A stretch of DNA of 64,000 nucleotides, taken from positions 4,631,501 to 4,695,500 of the forward strand of contig NZ_CP062229.1 of the NCBI RefSeq assembly GCF_024707545.1, given 5' to 3'. This DNA comes from Mesorhizobium onobrychidis (lineage in GTDB: Bacteria; Pseudomonadota; Alphaproteobacteria; Rhizobiales; Rhizobiaceae). The notes beneath the pieces are model-generated. The model saw nothing but the letters and a program-made list of their open reading frames with translations, did not search any database and was not told the DNA's origin. A program made the position numbers and the translations under genes. Of the stretch, positions 34,401 to 41,857 are shown in pieces. How positions within the stretch are numbered: position 1 is the stretch's first letter; every line of letters starts with the position of its first letter.

Positions 34401-36174
34401 CAATGCATTGTTCCTGGAAGAGACCGTCCGCGCTCTCGCCGAGACCGGCAAGCTGGAAGGGCAGCCAGGCCGCTACCGGCCTTCTGGCGAGGTCGACGAG
34501 ATCGTCGTTTCGGCGAGTATTCAGACGATCGTCGACGCTCGCTTCGAACGTCTCGACAAGGATTCGAAGCGGGTAGCCGAGGTCGCCTCGATCTTCGGCG
34601 GAGAGATTCCGGTGCCCTTGCTACGAAGGATGGCGACTCTGTCGAGCCTGCGCTTCGATGCCGCCCTCCAGAATTTGAAGAAGGCCGATCTCCTAGTGGA
34701 GCTTCAGGTTTTTCCCGAGGCTTTCGTCCGCTTCAAGCACGTCCTCATCCGAACTGCTGTGTCAGGACGTATCGTATCGTCGGCGCTCATTGAGCTCCAC
34801 AGGACTGCGCTTGCCGAATTGAAGGCCCATTACGCGGACCGGCTTGAGGAGCACAGCGAACGCCTGGCCAGACACGCGCAACAGGCTCACCTCTGGGTCG
34901 AAGCCGTCGGCTATCTTCTGATCTCGGCTCGCAAGGCGATCAGGCGGTCGGCGCACGTCAGTGCACTTGAGCAGCTGGACCTTGGGGTCAGGCTGCTGAG
35001 GAGCAACGATGTCGCCGACGCCGATGAGCAAGAGATCGAGTTCCAGCTCGCGAGGGGCGTGGCCCTCATGGCGGCTCGTGGCTGGGGTGCGACCGAAGTG
35101 CTCGCCGCGTTCGAGCGCGCCGAGGAACTTTGCGGTAAGATCGGCGACCAGGCGCGTCTGTTCACGGCGCTGCGCGGGAGAGCCCAATACTACATGCTTA
35201 GCGGTAAGCCGGCAGCGGCGCAGGAACTGGCCTGCCGATGGGCTGGCATGGCTAAGGACGACAGCGATCCCGGTCTCGCGATCGAGACCGAGCACATGTT
35301 CTGGACAAACAATTTCTTCCTTGGGGAGACCGCGGCGGCCCAGAACCATGCGGAACGCGCCATCGGCCTCTACGACCCCGACCGCGATCATTATCTGACG
35401 TACAAGTACTCCGGTCATGACCCGGGCGTCTGCTGCCGCTGCTTCTCGGGATTGTCAGCCTGGCTGGCCGGCGAGCCGGATAAGGCAAGGCTACGGTGCG
35501 AAGACGCAACCGGGCTCGCCGGACGTTTCGAGCATCCGCTGAGCATGGCGCTTGCGTATTGGGGGACCAGCTACCTCCATATGTTCGCGGGGGAGCCTGA
35601 GGCCGCGCTTCGGGCGGCAGAAAGCGAGTTGCAGATAGCAGAGAAGTTCCAGTTGCCGCTCCTTGTCGGCCAAGCCGCGTTCCAGGTTGGATGGGGGCAA
35701 TTCCGGCTTGGGGAACGGGGGGCCGGCCTGCGCGGCATGGAGGAAGCTATATCTGCCATTCGCCGGACCGGCGCTGAAATGGGGCTGCCCTATCTGATAG
35801 GCCTTTACGCCGAAGCGCTGGGCGACAGCGGCAGGCTGGACAGCGCTCGCAAGTCGGTTGAAGCTGCCCTCGAGCTCGGCCGCTACAACGGAACCTATTT
35901 CCAGCTCGCCGAAGTACTTAGGATCGAAGCCTGTATCCGCGAAAAGAGCGGTGGCGGACCTGACGAGATCGAGAAGATGCTCCACAAGGCTGCGAACGTC
36001 GCTACCTTGCAGCGTTCCGCGATTGGCCAACTGCGTATCGCTGTGGAACTCGCTCGCTGTCTTCGAAGCCTTGGAGACGTCGAGAAAGCGCGTGAATTTA
36101 TCGCGCCTCACGGCGAGCTTGTCGGTAAGCTCGACGACAGCCAGGATGCGCGGGCGGCGCGTGAGTTCTTCTAG
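31483..36174 (+). CDS. Giant multidomain regulator: SARP/BTAD - alpha/beta hydrolase - pseudo-cyclase - STAND ATPase - TPR
   Basis: 1563 aa, TTG start at 31483 with AGGA 8 nt upstream. Domains in order: OmpR/SARP-type winged helix (about 1-100, FEVRVFGDLTVRRDGEPVAL), BTAD (about 100-205), Pro-rich linker (210-245), alpha/beta hydrolase (about 250-525) with Ser351 in LLGISQGCAL, Asp475 in LHANGDRVAP and His503 in SANHILLAEEP, class III cyclase homology (about 540-715), P-loop ATPase with Walker A GDPGHGKS (760-767) and Walker B VVLLVEDLHWID (Asp889), then a helical TPR-like tail to the end. The cyclase part keeps the first metal Asp (LCADF, 549) but has SENEL where active enzymes have GD, so it is probably inactive. 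Likely a ligand-gated transcription activator of the flavoenzyme row upstream. Confidence 0.9.
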   Translation: MSSAFEVRVFGDLTVRRDGEPVALTQSRKTRALLAYLAVQQKQQRREWLCEMFWDVPDDPRGALRWSLSKLRQILNADGETRLAADRNVVQLKPGSIWLDYDLIRGLSADAVGSLPTERLEAIAAAFAGPFLSDLYLPRCQAFEAWRVYCSNETEILHLKALRALIDRLGDEPERALPHLHTLQSLLPDNDLADEIARINDQARLTVAAAPIRSGTTAGPVSRPAPEPPLTGPVPEPVPSPSTKVSSGKQQIRYVNARDGTRIAYVISGSGPAIVRASHWMSHLDFDWESPVWGHWIDGLSSGFTLVRYDGRLNGLSDTVCEDVSFDAFVDDLECVVEAVGLDRFVLLGISQGCALSVEYAIRHPEKVAGLLIWGGYVRGWRARGNAAEIVRREAISALMRQGWGQDDPLFRQMFTNLFIPGANRVQMDWFNELQRRTLTPENAMRLSYVFADIDISRSLERLHVPALVLHANGDRVAPFSEGLELARSITGARFVELESANHILLAEEPAFRNFILEASAFANEALQAQTVVAVDPRTRRQATILCADFQYAEPVMENLPPDVALERVDPFLMQATALVRDNGGTVLTISENELVASFGAPEPLEGHAALACRTALALRELALRHGDWMTGVRAALDTGVVIVSPARDGALEVRGGPVSVAHTLSQALGRDLVVATARTRASAGGFVSMEALAAPLLSEYPKNQRLFEVIEIRRGRSRWQLRAETQLSPFVGREMQLQILNKAWHDVFDGEGQTIFVVGDPGHGKSRVTHEFVGAIPHDDAENLEVGALETDLRSGFVVIRKLLQTLFGVGDTEAPPIAIEKVLAAQSAQGFDERLLDPIMAVMELPVQDPNWAIISGQERSRRMQEAAVGLLLFLGRRKPVVLLVEDLHWIDAESEGVLVRLAQALPTVRCLLILTCRPEYDRGAFAAAGPSEIRLPAFNTAEAAAFLDYLVGRDPELAQLRGAVGDACKGNALFLEETVRALAETGKLEGQPGRYRPSGEVDEIVVSASIQTIVDARFERLDKDSKRVAEVASIFGGEIPVPLLRRMATLSSLRFDAALQNLKKADLLVELQVFPEAFVRFKHVLIRTAVSGRIVSSALIELHRTALAELKAHYADRLEEHSERLARHAQQAHLWVEAVGYLLISARKAIRRSAHVSALEQLDLGVRLLRSNDVADADEQEIEFQLARGVALMAARGWGATEVLAAFERAEELCGKIGDQARLFTALRGRAQYYMLSGKPAAAQELACRWAGMAKDDSDPGLAIETEHMFWTNNFFLGETAAAQNHAERAIGLYDPDRDHYLTYKYSGHDPGVCCRCFSGLSAWLAGEPDKARLRCEDATGLAGRFEHPLSMALAYWGTSYLHMFAGEPEAALRAAESELQIAEKFQLPLLVGQAAFQVGWGQFRLGERGAGLRGMEEAISAIRRTGAEMGLPYLIGLYAEALGDSGRLDSARKSVEAALELGRYNGTYFQLAEVLRIEACIREKSGGGPDEIEKMLHKAANVATLQRSAIGQLRIAVELARCLRSLGDVEKAREFIAPHGELVGKLDDSQDARAAREFF

Positions 36175-36316
36175 TCTAGCCAACGTGGCTACGTGACGCG
36201 TGCCCAGCAACCGCGCCGCCGCCACTGCGGCTGAATAAGCATCCGGCTACGCTAGGTTTTCGAAATCCAGTATGCGTCGGTGAAGCCGACATGCCTCGCT
36301 TCACGGTGATACCGCG

Positions 36317-38329
36317 TTAGTCCGGCAGGCCCGCCTTGCGAAGGCCTTCGATATATCTGCTGCGATCATCCGTTCGATAAAACGGCGGCAGCACCTCGGC
36401 GAGATTCGAAAGCCGCAACGTAGGATCGAGTTCGCGCAGGCGAGCCATCATCTTCTCGGCTTCCGAAAGCCGACCGGCCAAGACGTAACTTGCCGTCGCC
36501 ACACGCGTCGCACTCGCGTAGTTTGGTTGCGAGCGCAAAGACCTTTTCGCCCACTCAGCAGCATCGTTGTAGCGCCCGGCACAAAAGTGAGCGAGCGCGG
36601 TGCAAAATTCCCAAACAAAAAAGCGAGGATCGAACGGACTGAGGCGCATTGCCTGCGCGGCGCGCTCGACGGCTTTCTCCGGCTCACCTAAGCACGCTTG
36701 AACCCAGGCGCTGTAACCCCACGCCGCAGCCAAGTTCGGGTTCAGGCCAAGCGCACGTTCGATGCAAGCCGCGCTTTCCTCCACATCGCCGCCTACATAG
36801 CCGAGCACGTATCCGCCGTACGAAAGGGCAATTGCATCGTCCCATCCAAGTTCGATCGCTCTCTTTGCCAGTCGGGTCGCCTCGGCAGTCTCTTCTAAGC
36901 GATCGATCATCCAGCGGTTGCTCTTTCGCGCCGCATAGCAGCGCGCCGCCCGGGCATAGGCGGCAGCGAACACCGGGTCACAGCCGATCGCCTTCATGAA
37001 GAACCGCAGAGCGTCATCCATGGTTTCCTTGGTGTTGACCGCTCGGTCGTGGGACGCCAACCCGCGCAGATAATAGTCGTAGGCGTCGAGGCTTTCCGTC
37101 GGCTTGCGCTTGGCACGCTCGATCTCAGCCTCCTCCACCTTCGGGGTGATTGCGCCGACTATGCTCGAGGCGACCTGGTCCTGCAGATCGAACACTTCGG
37201 CGGGCGTTCCGTCAAAACGATCGGCCCAGAGGTAGGCCCCCGTCGAGGTGTCGATGAGCTGCCCGGCGATGCGCAGGCGGTCACCCGCCCGGCGCACACT
37301 TCCCTCGACCACATAGCGCACGCCCAGCTCACGCCCGACCTGCTTTATGTCTATGGACCGTCCCTTGTAGGTGAAGCTCGAATTCCGTGCGACCACGAAC
37401 AGGTGGCGGAAGTGAGCCAGGGCGGTGACGATGTCTTCCACCATTCCGTCGGCAAAATATTCCTGCTCGATATCACCGCTTAGATTCTGAAACGGCAGCA
37501 CCGCAATTGATGGCTGATCGTCGTGTCTCGTCGGGACTGACAGCACCCGCGCCGGCGCCGCGACGCCAGAGCTTAGTCCGGGTCGCTGATGTCCAGTTCG
37601 TTCGCGGGACTGCAAAGAAGCCGCCAGTGAGCTTGTCTGCGCCTCGGGCTGCGCATCCAGCTGCTTTTTCAGGGCCGTCCGACAGAGCTCGAACTGGCGC
37701 AAGGCGGCGTTTTCGTGACCGCGATGAGCATGGATCCGGATCAGCGCCCGATGGGCTGCCTCCGCGGTAGGGTCTGAGGCGAGCAGTCTCTCCGCCAGTC
37801 CTTCGCAGGCTGCCTCTTCCGCAGAGCCGGGTATGGGCAGCGCGAGGCTCAGCCGATCCACCAACTGCAGCGCCTTGCGCTGATACCTGTTCAGATAGGG
37901 TCCAAACCACTCATCCAGTTCCTCAGGAATGGCTTCCCCTACGAGCACCCCACCGCGGTAGAGGTCCGCGGCGAAGGCGAGATCGGTCGCTCGGCCCTCC
38001 TCCAGTTTCCGGTCGAAGATCGAAATGTCCGCGTCATCCGGGCCGGTAATCAGCGCGACGGCTTCCTGATCGCCGTCGATGTAGACGGAGGCATCCTTGC
38101 TGGTCGGGAACCAGCGCCGGATGTCGACCAGCGCTTGCCGCAAACTATTGCGGGCCTGGCCATTGCTTCGTCCCGGCCAAAAGGCTTCGGAAAGCTGCTC
38201 GCGACGATGGCCCCGACGGCCCGCCAGCACCAGGGCAGCAAAAAGCAGCGAAGTCTTGCGCGTGGCGAAACGGACGGGCCGGAGCTCCGGCGAAGTAACC
38301 TCGAGGCCGCCCAGCAACCTGATGCGCAC
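36317..38329 (-). CDS. SARP-type regulator with TolB-like and TPR domains
   Basis: 670 aa. It has an N-terminal winged helix (about 1-95, MRIRLLGGLEVTSPELRPVRF), BTAD (about 100-240, ending ALIRIHAHRGHENAALRQFELCR), and a TolB/FlgO-like domain (about 270-390, SIAVLPFQNLSGDIEQEYFADG, VEGSVRRAGDRLRIAGQLID), then TPR repeats (about 420-640). This architecture is common in rhizobia, where such proteins are often mis-annotated as adenylate cyclases; no cyclase domain is present. It converges with the giant regulator (142 bp between stops) and diverges from the DUF1127 gene. Targets unknown. Confidence 0.88.
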   Translation of the reverse strand: MRIRLLGGLEVTSPELRPVRFATRKTSLLFAALVLAGRRGHRREQLSEAFWPGRSNGQARNSLRQALVDIRRWFPTSKDASVYIDGDQEAVALITGPDDADISIFDRKLEEGRATDLAFAADLYRGGVLVGEAIPEELDEWFGPYLNRYQRKALQLVDRLSLALPIPGSAEEAACEGLAERLLASDPTAEAAHRALIRIHAHRGHENAALRQFELCRTALKKQLDAQPEAQTSSLAASLQSRERTGHQRPGLSSGVAAPARVLSVPTRHDDQPSIAVLPFQNLSGDIEQEYFADGMVEDIVTALAHFRHLFVVARNSSFTYKGRSIDIKQVGRELGVRYVVEGSVRRAGDRLRIAGQLIDTSTGAYLWADRFDGTPAEVFDLQDQVASSIVGAITPKVEEAEIERAKRKPTESLDAYDYYLRGLASHDRAVNTKETMDDALRFFMKAIGCDPVFAAAYARAARCYAARKSNRWMIDRLEETAEATRLAKRAIELGWDDAIALSYGGYVLGYVGGDVEESAACIERALGLNPNLAAAWGYSAWVQACLGEPEKAVERAAQAMRLSPFDPRFFVWEFCTALAHFCAGRYNDAAEWAKRSLRSQPNYASATRVATASYVLAGRLSEAEKMMARLRELDPTLRLSNLAEVLPPFYRTDDRSRYIEGLRKAGLPD

Positions 38330-38505
38330 AGATCCGTCTCCAGACTTTGACCGCCGCCGCAGAATAGCATTCCGGTAGATGGATTTAACACCGATTTAAC
38401 GGCAGCTCGTCGGGCTTTTCCGTTTCTTTTCACGCTCAGCCGAACAGCCCAAAAACACCCGCGTGGCACGCTCCCGCCCGCAAATCTCGAAATGGGAGAC
38501 TAGAA

Positions 38506-38748
38506 ATGGCTCATACGGAAACTCGCATCGGCCGCAGCGCGTCGAAAAAACGCCTGTTTGGATCTAGCAGGAAAAGCATAGCAATAATGATCGCCGCCTT
38601 CAGGGGGTGGCGGCGAACCGCCGCAAGACGCAGGGCACTAGCCGACTTGACGCCCGATCAGCTGAACGACATCGGTCATCCGGAGGCCCCTCGACCCGCA
38701 CTCGACATCAAGGCAGGTCTGATGGCGAATTTGATGTCGATGCGGTAA
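38506..38748 (+). CDS. DUF1127 domain small protein
   Basis: 80 aa, strongly basic. The DUF1127 core is at about 30-70: FRGWRRTAARRRALADLTPDQLNDIGH. DUF1127 proteins in alphaproteobacteria are small Arg-rich proteins; some bind RNA or affect phosphate, carbon and stress metabolism. GGGAGA lies just upstream of the ATG. It is divergent from the SARP-TPR regulator, so both may share a control region (38330-38505). A frameshifted ABC exporter remnant begins about 17 bp after its stop. Confidence 0.85.
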   Translation: MAHTETRIGRSASKKRLFGSSRKSIAIMIAAFRGWRRTAARRRALADLTPDQLNDIGHPEAPRPALDIKAGLMANLMSMR

Positions 38749-38764
38749 GATCGACGTACCAACT

Positions 38765-38874
38765 GACCGCATCGTGGAACTCGGCACCCATAACGAGCTG
38801 CTTTGAAAATTGGGCTGTATTCGCAGCTTTGGGCGCGCCAGTCCGGGGGATTTCTCGGCAGCTTACGAGACTAA
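38765..38874 (+). pseudogene. Frameshifted 3' remnant of an ABC exporter ATPase
   Basis: Frame 1 (38765-38806) reads DRIVELGTHNELL then stop; the next frame (38812-38874) reads GLYSQLWARQSGGFLGSLRD then stop. Joined, this is the normal C-terminal end of an ABCB/HlyB-type exporter (D-R-I-V-E-x-G-T-H-x-E-L-L ... G-L-Y-x-x-L-W). One base appears lost between 38803 and 38812. No Walker or signature motif remains upstream, where the DUF1127 gene sits, so only the tail of the gene survives. Confidence 0.75.
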
Positions 38875-39000
38875 GGCGGATGAGATTCTAACAACGCAGC
38901 CGCAAGAACTGCTCTCCAATCGAACCGCCATAAGGCTTTCAGGCAACTGCGGATGGGAGCAATATGGCAGCCAAGCCAATTCAACCTTCGGATCGCTGCG

Positions 39001-39561
39001 ATGTTGGAAATCCCGGAAGATCGATGCGAGCGCCACCGCCTGTTCAAGGCCATCGACGACGCGTTCAAGGCGGGCGACTTCGAGTCCCTCGGTGTGGCTC
39101 TCGGCGGCTCACCTTGCTGGTTCGACGAGCAGATGCCCTTTGAACTCGGCCTTGGGCATCCACTGGAGTATGCGATCTATTGGAGCCCCGCCGCTTTCAT
39201 CTCGATCTTACTGGATGCGGGCTCGGACCCGAACTATCAACACCACGGCGGTTTTCCGGCAATCATTGCGGCACTCTCCACCGACCGGGCTGACAGACTG
39301 GAAATCGTCCGAATTCTGATCGATCGAGGCGCAGACCTCAACATGCGGGGCGTAAACGACTGGACGCCGCTTCACTATGCGGTCGCCATCCGTAGCGTCG
39401 ATGCCATCCGCCTGCTGTTGGCGGCGGGCGCCGACCCATCGCTCGAAACCCGCATCGACGACTATGCGACAGCCCTCGAGGACGCCGACAATGCCGGCTT
39501 TGAAGCCGGCGCTTCGTTGCTGCGCGATGCGATGACCAGGCGCGGCTCCAATGGACGGTGA
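39001..39561 (+). CDS. Ankyrin repeat protein
   Basis: 186 aa from the ATG at 39001 (MLEIPEDRCERHRL); an upstream in-frame ATG at 38953 is possible. At least three ankyrin-like repeats: GHPLEYAIYWSPAAFISILLDAGSDPN, then a divergent unit ending IVRILIDRGADLNMRG, then WTPLHYAVAIRSVDAIRLLLAAGADPS. No signal peptide or enzymatic domain. Probably a protein-interaction adaptor; partner unknown. It lies just after the ABC exporter remnant and convergent to the carbonic anhydrase-like gene. Confidence 0.85.
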   Translation: MLEIPEDRCERHRLFKAIDDAFKAGDFESLGVALGGSPCWFDEQMPFELGLGHPLEYAIYWSPAAFISILLDAGSDPNYQHHGGFPAIIAALSTDRADRLEIVRILIDRGADLNMRGVNDWTPLHYAVAIRSVDAIRLLLAAGADPSLETRIDDYATALEDADNAGFEAGASLLRDAMTRRGSNGR

Positions 39562-39615
39562 GGCGGGCGACGATGCCGGTGAACCATATAGCCGAAGATT
39601 TGAGCAAGGCTGGCC

Positions 39616-40143
39616 TCAGGTCTTCGTCAGTCCCGCTTTGAAGCGTTTGCCGTTGGCGACGTAGTGCGCGGCCGAATCGCGCAATCTTGCGACCGCGGCA
39701 TCGTCCAGCACTCGCACCAAACGCGCGGGCGAGCCGATGATCAGCGAATTGTCGGGGAATTCCTTGCCTTCGGTGACCAGCGCGCCGGCGCCGACCAGCG
39801 AGTTCTTGCCTATTTTTGCGCCGTTCAGCACGATGGCGCCCATGCCGATCAGGCTGTTATCGCCGATCGTGCAGCCATGCAGCAAGGCCCGGTGGCCGAT
39901 CGTGCAGCTTTGCCCGATGGTCAGGGGAAAACCGACGTCGGTATGCATGACCGTGTGCTCCTGCACATTGGTATCAGCGCCGATAACGATCGGCTCGTTG
40001 TCGCCGCGGATGACGACACCGAACCAGAAGCCCGCGTTGCGGCCGACCCTGACATCGCCGATCAATGTCGCGTCGGGCGCGATCCAGTTGCTGTCCGCGT
40101 CCTCGAAACCGGGCGCCTTTCCGTCGATCGCATAGAGCGGCAT
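39616..40143 (-). CDS. Gamma-carbonic anhydrase family protein
   Basis: 175-aa left-handed beta-helix trimer protein with hexapeptide repeats (for example ADTNVQEHTVMHTDVG, IGHRALLHGCTIGDNSLIGMGAIV). The three zinc-ligand histidines of the family are present, in MHTD, IGHRALLHG. Bacterial members (YrdA/CaiE/PaaY-like) may be carbonic anhydrases or thioesterases; activity here is not shown. It follows the small membrane protein gene on the same strand with a 19-bp gap. Confidence 0.9.
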   Translation of the reverse strand: MPLYAIDGKAPGFEDADSNWIAPDATLIGDVRVGRNAGFWFGVVIRGDNEPIVIGADTNVQEHTVMHTDVGFPLTIGQSCTIGHRALLHGCTIGDNSLIGMGAIVLNGAKIGKNSLVGAGALVTEGKEFPDNSLIIGSPARLVRVLDDAAVARLRDSAAHYVANGKRFKAGLTKT

Positions 40144-40162
40144 TTTTCGCCTCCGAATCGTC

Positions 40163-40507
40163 TCACGCTGAAAAATCAGCCAAACCTAGGAGAATGCCCG
40201 CTCGGGATGCAATGTCGATCAGCACGACGCCCAACGCCAACGCCCAGACCGTAGCGGTGCAACCGCAAGAGATCAGCGCCGATGCGGAAATGCGGCTTTG
40301 CCACCAGGCGTCGAGGGCTTCGTTGGCGAACATCAGGGGCCCGGCGCAGGCCGTCGCGAAGAGCGAGCGCAGCACATGCGCCGGCGACACATAGGGCTCG
40401 ACGAAGGCAAGCCGGCGGCCTGAAATCAGCTCCATCACCGATCCAGCCAGGCCGCACGCCGTCAGCCCAACCATAAAAGCAAAGAGTGTATGTTCGACCG
40501 CACCCAT
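40163..40507 (-). CDS. Small integral membrane protein, unknown function
   Basis: 114 aa from the ATG at 40507. Three hydrophobic helices: about 7-28, about 45-62, and about 80-103. Sequence style matches conserved small membrane proteins of Hyphomicrobiales, but I cannot name a characterised family. It is the first gene of a pair with the gamma-carbonic anhydrase-like gene and divergent from the membrane-anchored protein at 40659. The longer frame to 40711 would overlap the palindrome and the opposite gene, so I reject that start. Confidence 0.72.
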   Translation of the reverse strand: MGAVEHTLFAFMVGLTACGLAGSVMELISGRRLAFVEPYVSPAHVLRSLFATACAGPLMFANEALDAWWQSRISASALISCGCTATVWALALGVVLIDIASRAGILLGLADFSA

Positions 40508-40586
40508 GTTTACCTTCCATTTACCATGAAATCGCACAGTCGTGTTCGACAGCCGCCGTTGCAAGAGCCGTGCCGCGCCACATGTG

Positions 40587-40640
40587 CCGCCTAAGGACAC
40601 CCAAGAAGGACGTCCCCAGGGGACATCTTGGGACAGGCGG
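40587..40640. repeat. Imperfect nested palindrome in a divergent promoter region
   Basis: CCGCCT (40587-40592) pairs with 40635-40640; CCCAAGA (about 40600-40606) pairs with TCTTGGG (about 40626-40632); the centre is GTCCCCAGGGGAC (40612-40624). This gives a bulged hairpin of about 54 nt, 18 bp before the ATG at 40659. It may be a REP-like element or leader hairpin. Confidence 0.7.
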
Positions 40641-40658
40641 CCGAAATTGGGGATCGCG

Positions 40659-41390
40659 ATGAAGCAGACAGCCACCGCCAACGGTCCGCAACTCACCGTC
40701 GTCGATTCCAAGCTGATGAAGCGGGTGTTCTACGTGTTCGCGGGGCTGGCAATGCTTTCGGTGGCGATCAGCCTTGGCGGCAAATGGCTTGGCCGCTCGA
40801 TCGCCATGGCCGGATACACCGACGACACGACAATCCACGAGGTGGTGATCGGCAACAACGTCATCGCCGTGCCGGCCAATGTCATCCGCTTCGACCAGGC
40901 CCGTCGCGACGGCATCGCCTCGCGGTTCGACCTCTATCTGCGCTATCCCGAGATGGACGGCTACAGCGAGGCCGCACGCGACGATTTCAACCACACCGGA
41001 TCGAGCAAGAGGATTATCTTTCTGTCGTTCGAACGACAGGTCATGTCGCGTGACATGAGCGGGCGCTTCGCGCCGATCTACAGCGCACTGATTGTCCAGC
41101 CCGGCACGCCCGGCCCGGGCGGCACGACGCTCTACGGCTTCGCCGAAAAATCAGGCTATTTCAACGAGGTGCTGGCGGTTGCCAATCGCCGGGGCAAGGC
41201 CCCGTTTGTGGCCCGCTGCCTGAGCGGCCCGAGTGCCGCGCAATCGCTGGCGCCCTGCGAACGCGACATTCTGGTCGGCGACAATCTCAGCCTCACCTAC
41301 CGCTTTCCCATGGAATTTCTGGGCGACTGGCAGGCGCTCGACGCAGCCATCGCCGCCGAGGCTGCGCGTTTGCTGAAGACAGGGCGCTAA
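40659..41390 (+). CDS. Membrane-anchored protein of unknown function
   Basis: 243 aa from the ATG at 40659, with GGGGAT upstream. One N-terminal membrane anchor (about 21-43, RVFYVFAGLAMLSVAISLGG), then a soluble domain of about 195 residues that probably faces the periplasm (IPANVIRF-like start, FDLYLRYPEMDGYSEAARDD, ERDILVGDNLSLTYRFP end). Two cysteines near the end (ARCLSGP and APCERD) may form a disulfide. It looks like a conserved Hyphomicrobiales protein, but I know no function. A palindrome-type repeat begins at its stop codon. Confidence 0.72.
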   Translation: MKQTATANGPQLTVVDSKLMKRVFYVFAGLAMLSVAISLGGKWLGRSIAMAGYTDDTTIHEVVIGNNVIAVPANVIRFDQARRDGIASRFDLYLRYPEMDGYSEAARDDFNHTGSSKRIIFLSFERQVMSRDMSGRFAPIYSALIVQPGTPGPGGTTLYGFAEKSGYFNEVLAVANRRGKAPFVARCLSGPSAAQSLAPCERDILVGDNLSLTYRFPMEFLGDWQALDAAIAAEAARLLKTGR

Positions 41391-41398
41391 CGCATTGT

Positions 41399-41426
41399 GT
41401 CTGAAGGGATTATGCGACGCGCTTTG
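41399..41426. repeat. Partial copy of the two-palindrome intergenic element
   Basis: This stretch, beginning GTCTGAAGGGATT and ending GCGACGCGCTTTG, matches 62955-62983 at about 26 of 29 positions. It starts 8 bp after the stop of the gene at 40659. The left arm is degenerate and the second palindrome is missing. Confidence 0.7.
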
Positions 41427-41503
41427 GGGGCAACTCGCAACGGCGGAGCCCCCTTCTCCGCCCAGGGATGACGGGCGCCTGCCGGTAACCGCGAATCCCC
41501 AGC

Positions 41504-41707
41504 TCAGGCCAGATCGATGTCGAGGATCGCCATGGAGAAATTATAGTCGCCGTCGTCCTCGTCCTTGAAGACGATGCCGAGGAATTCGTCGCCGACATAG
41601 ACCTCGGCCGAATCGTCCTTGCGCGGCCGCGCCTTCACTTCAAGCTTGGGGTTCTGGAAGACGCGCTTGAAATAGGCGTCCAGCTTTCTGATTTCGTCCG
41701 GCTTCAA
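41504..41707 (-). CDS. DUF3126 family small protein
   Basis: 67 aa using the TTG at 41707 (MKPDEIRKLDAYFKRVF), with GGAG upstream; longer starts lack similarity. The whole protein matches the DUF3126 pattern: KLEVKARPRKDDSAEVYVGD, EFLGIVFKDEDDGDYNFSM. Acidic at the end. DUF3126 is nearly restricted to alphaproteobacteria and often lies near cysE, as here (151 bp downstream of the cysE stop, same strand). Function unknown. Confidence 0.87.
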   Translation of the reverse strand: MKPDEIRKLDAYFKRVFQNPKLEVKARPRKDDSAEVYVGDEFLGIVFKDEDDGDYNFSMAILDIDLA

Positions 41708-41857
41708 AAGTCTTCTCCGATCGTCGGTCTTGCTCGTTTGAGCGCGCTTCTGGCACGTCGACAATGGCGATGTAAAGGCAAGCCGACCGGATATGCGAGA
41801 ACCGACAGGCGGCGGAGCCGGCAAACGGAGTTCGGTTGCCGGCCCGCGGACTTGAAA

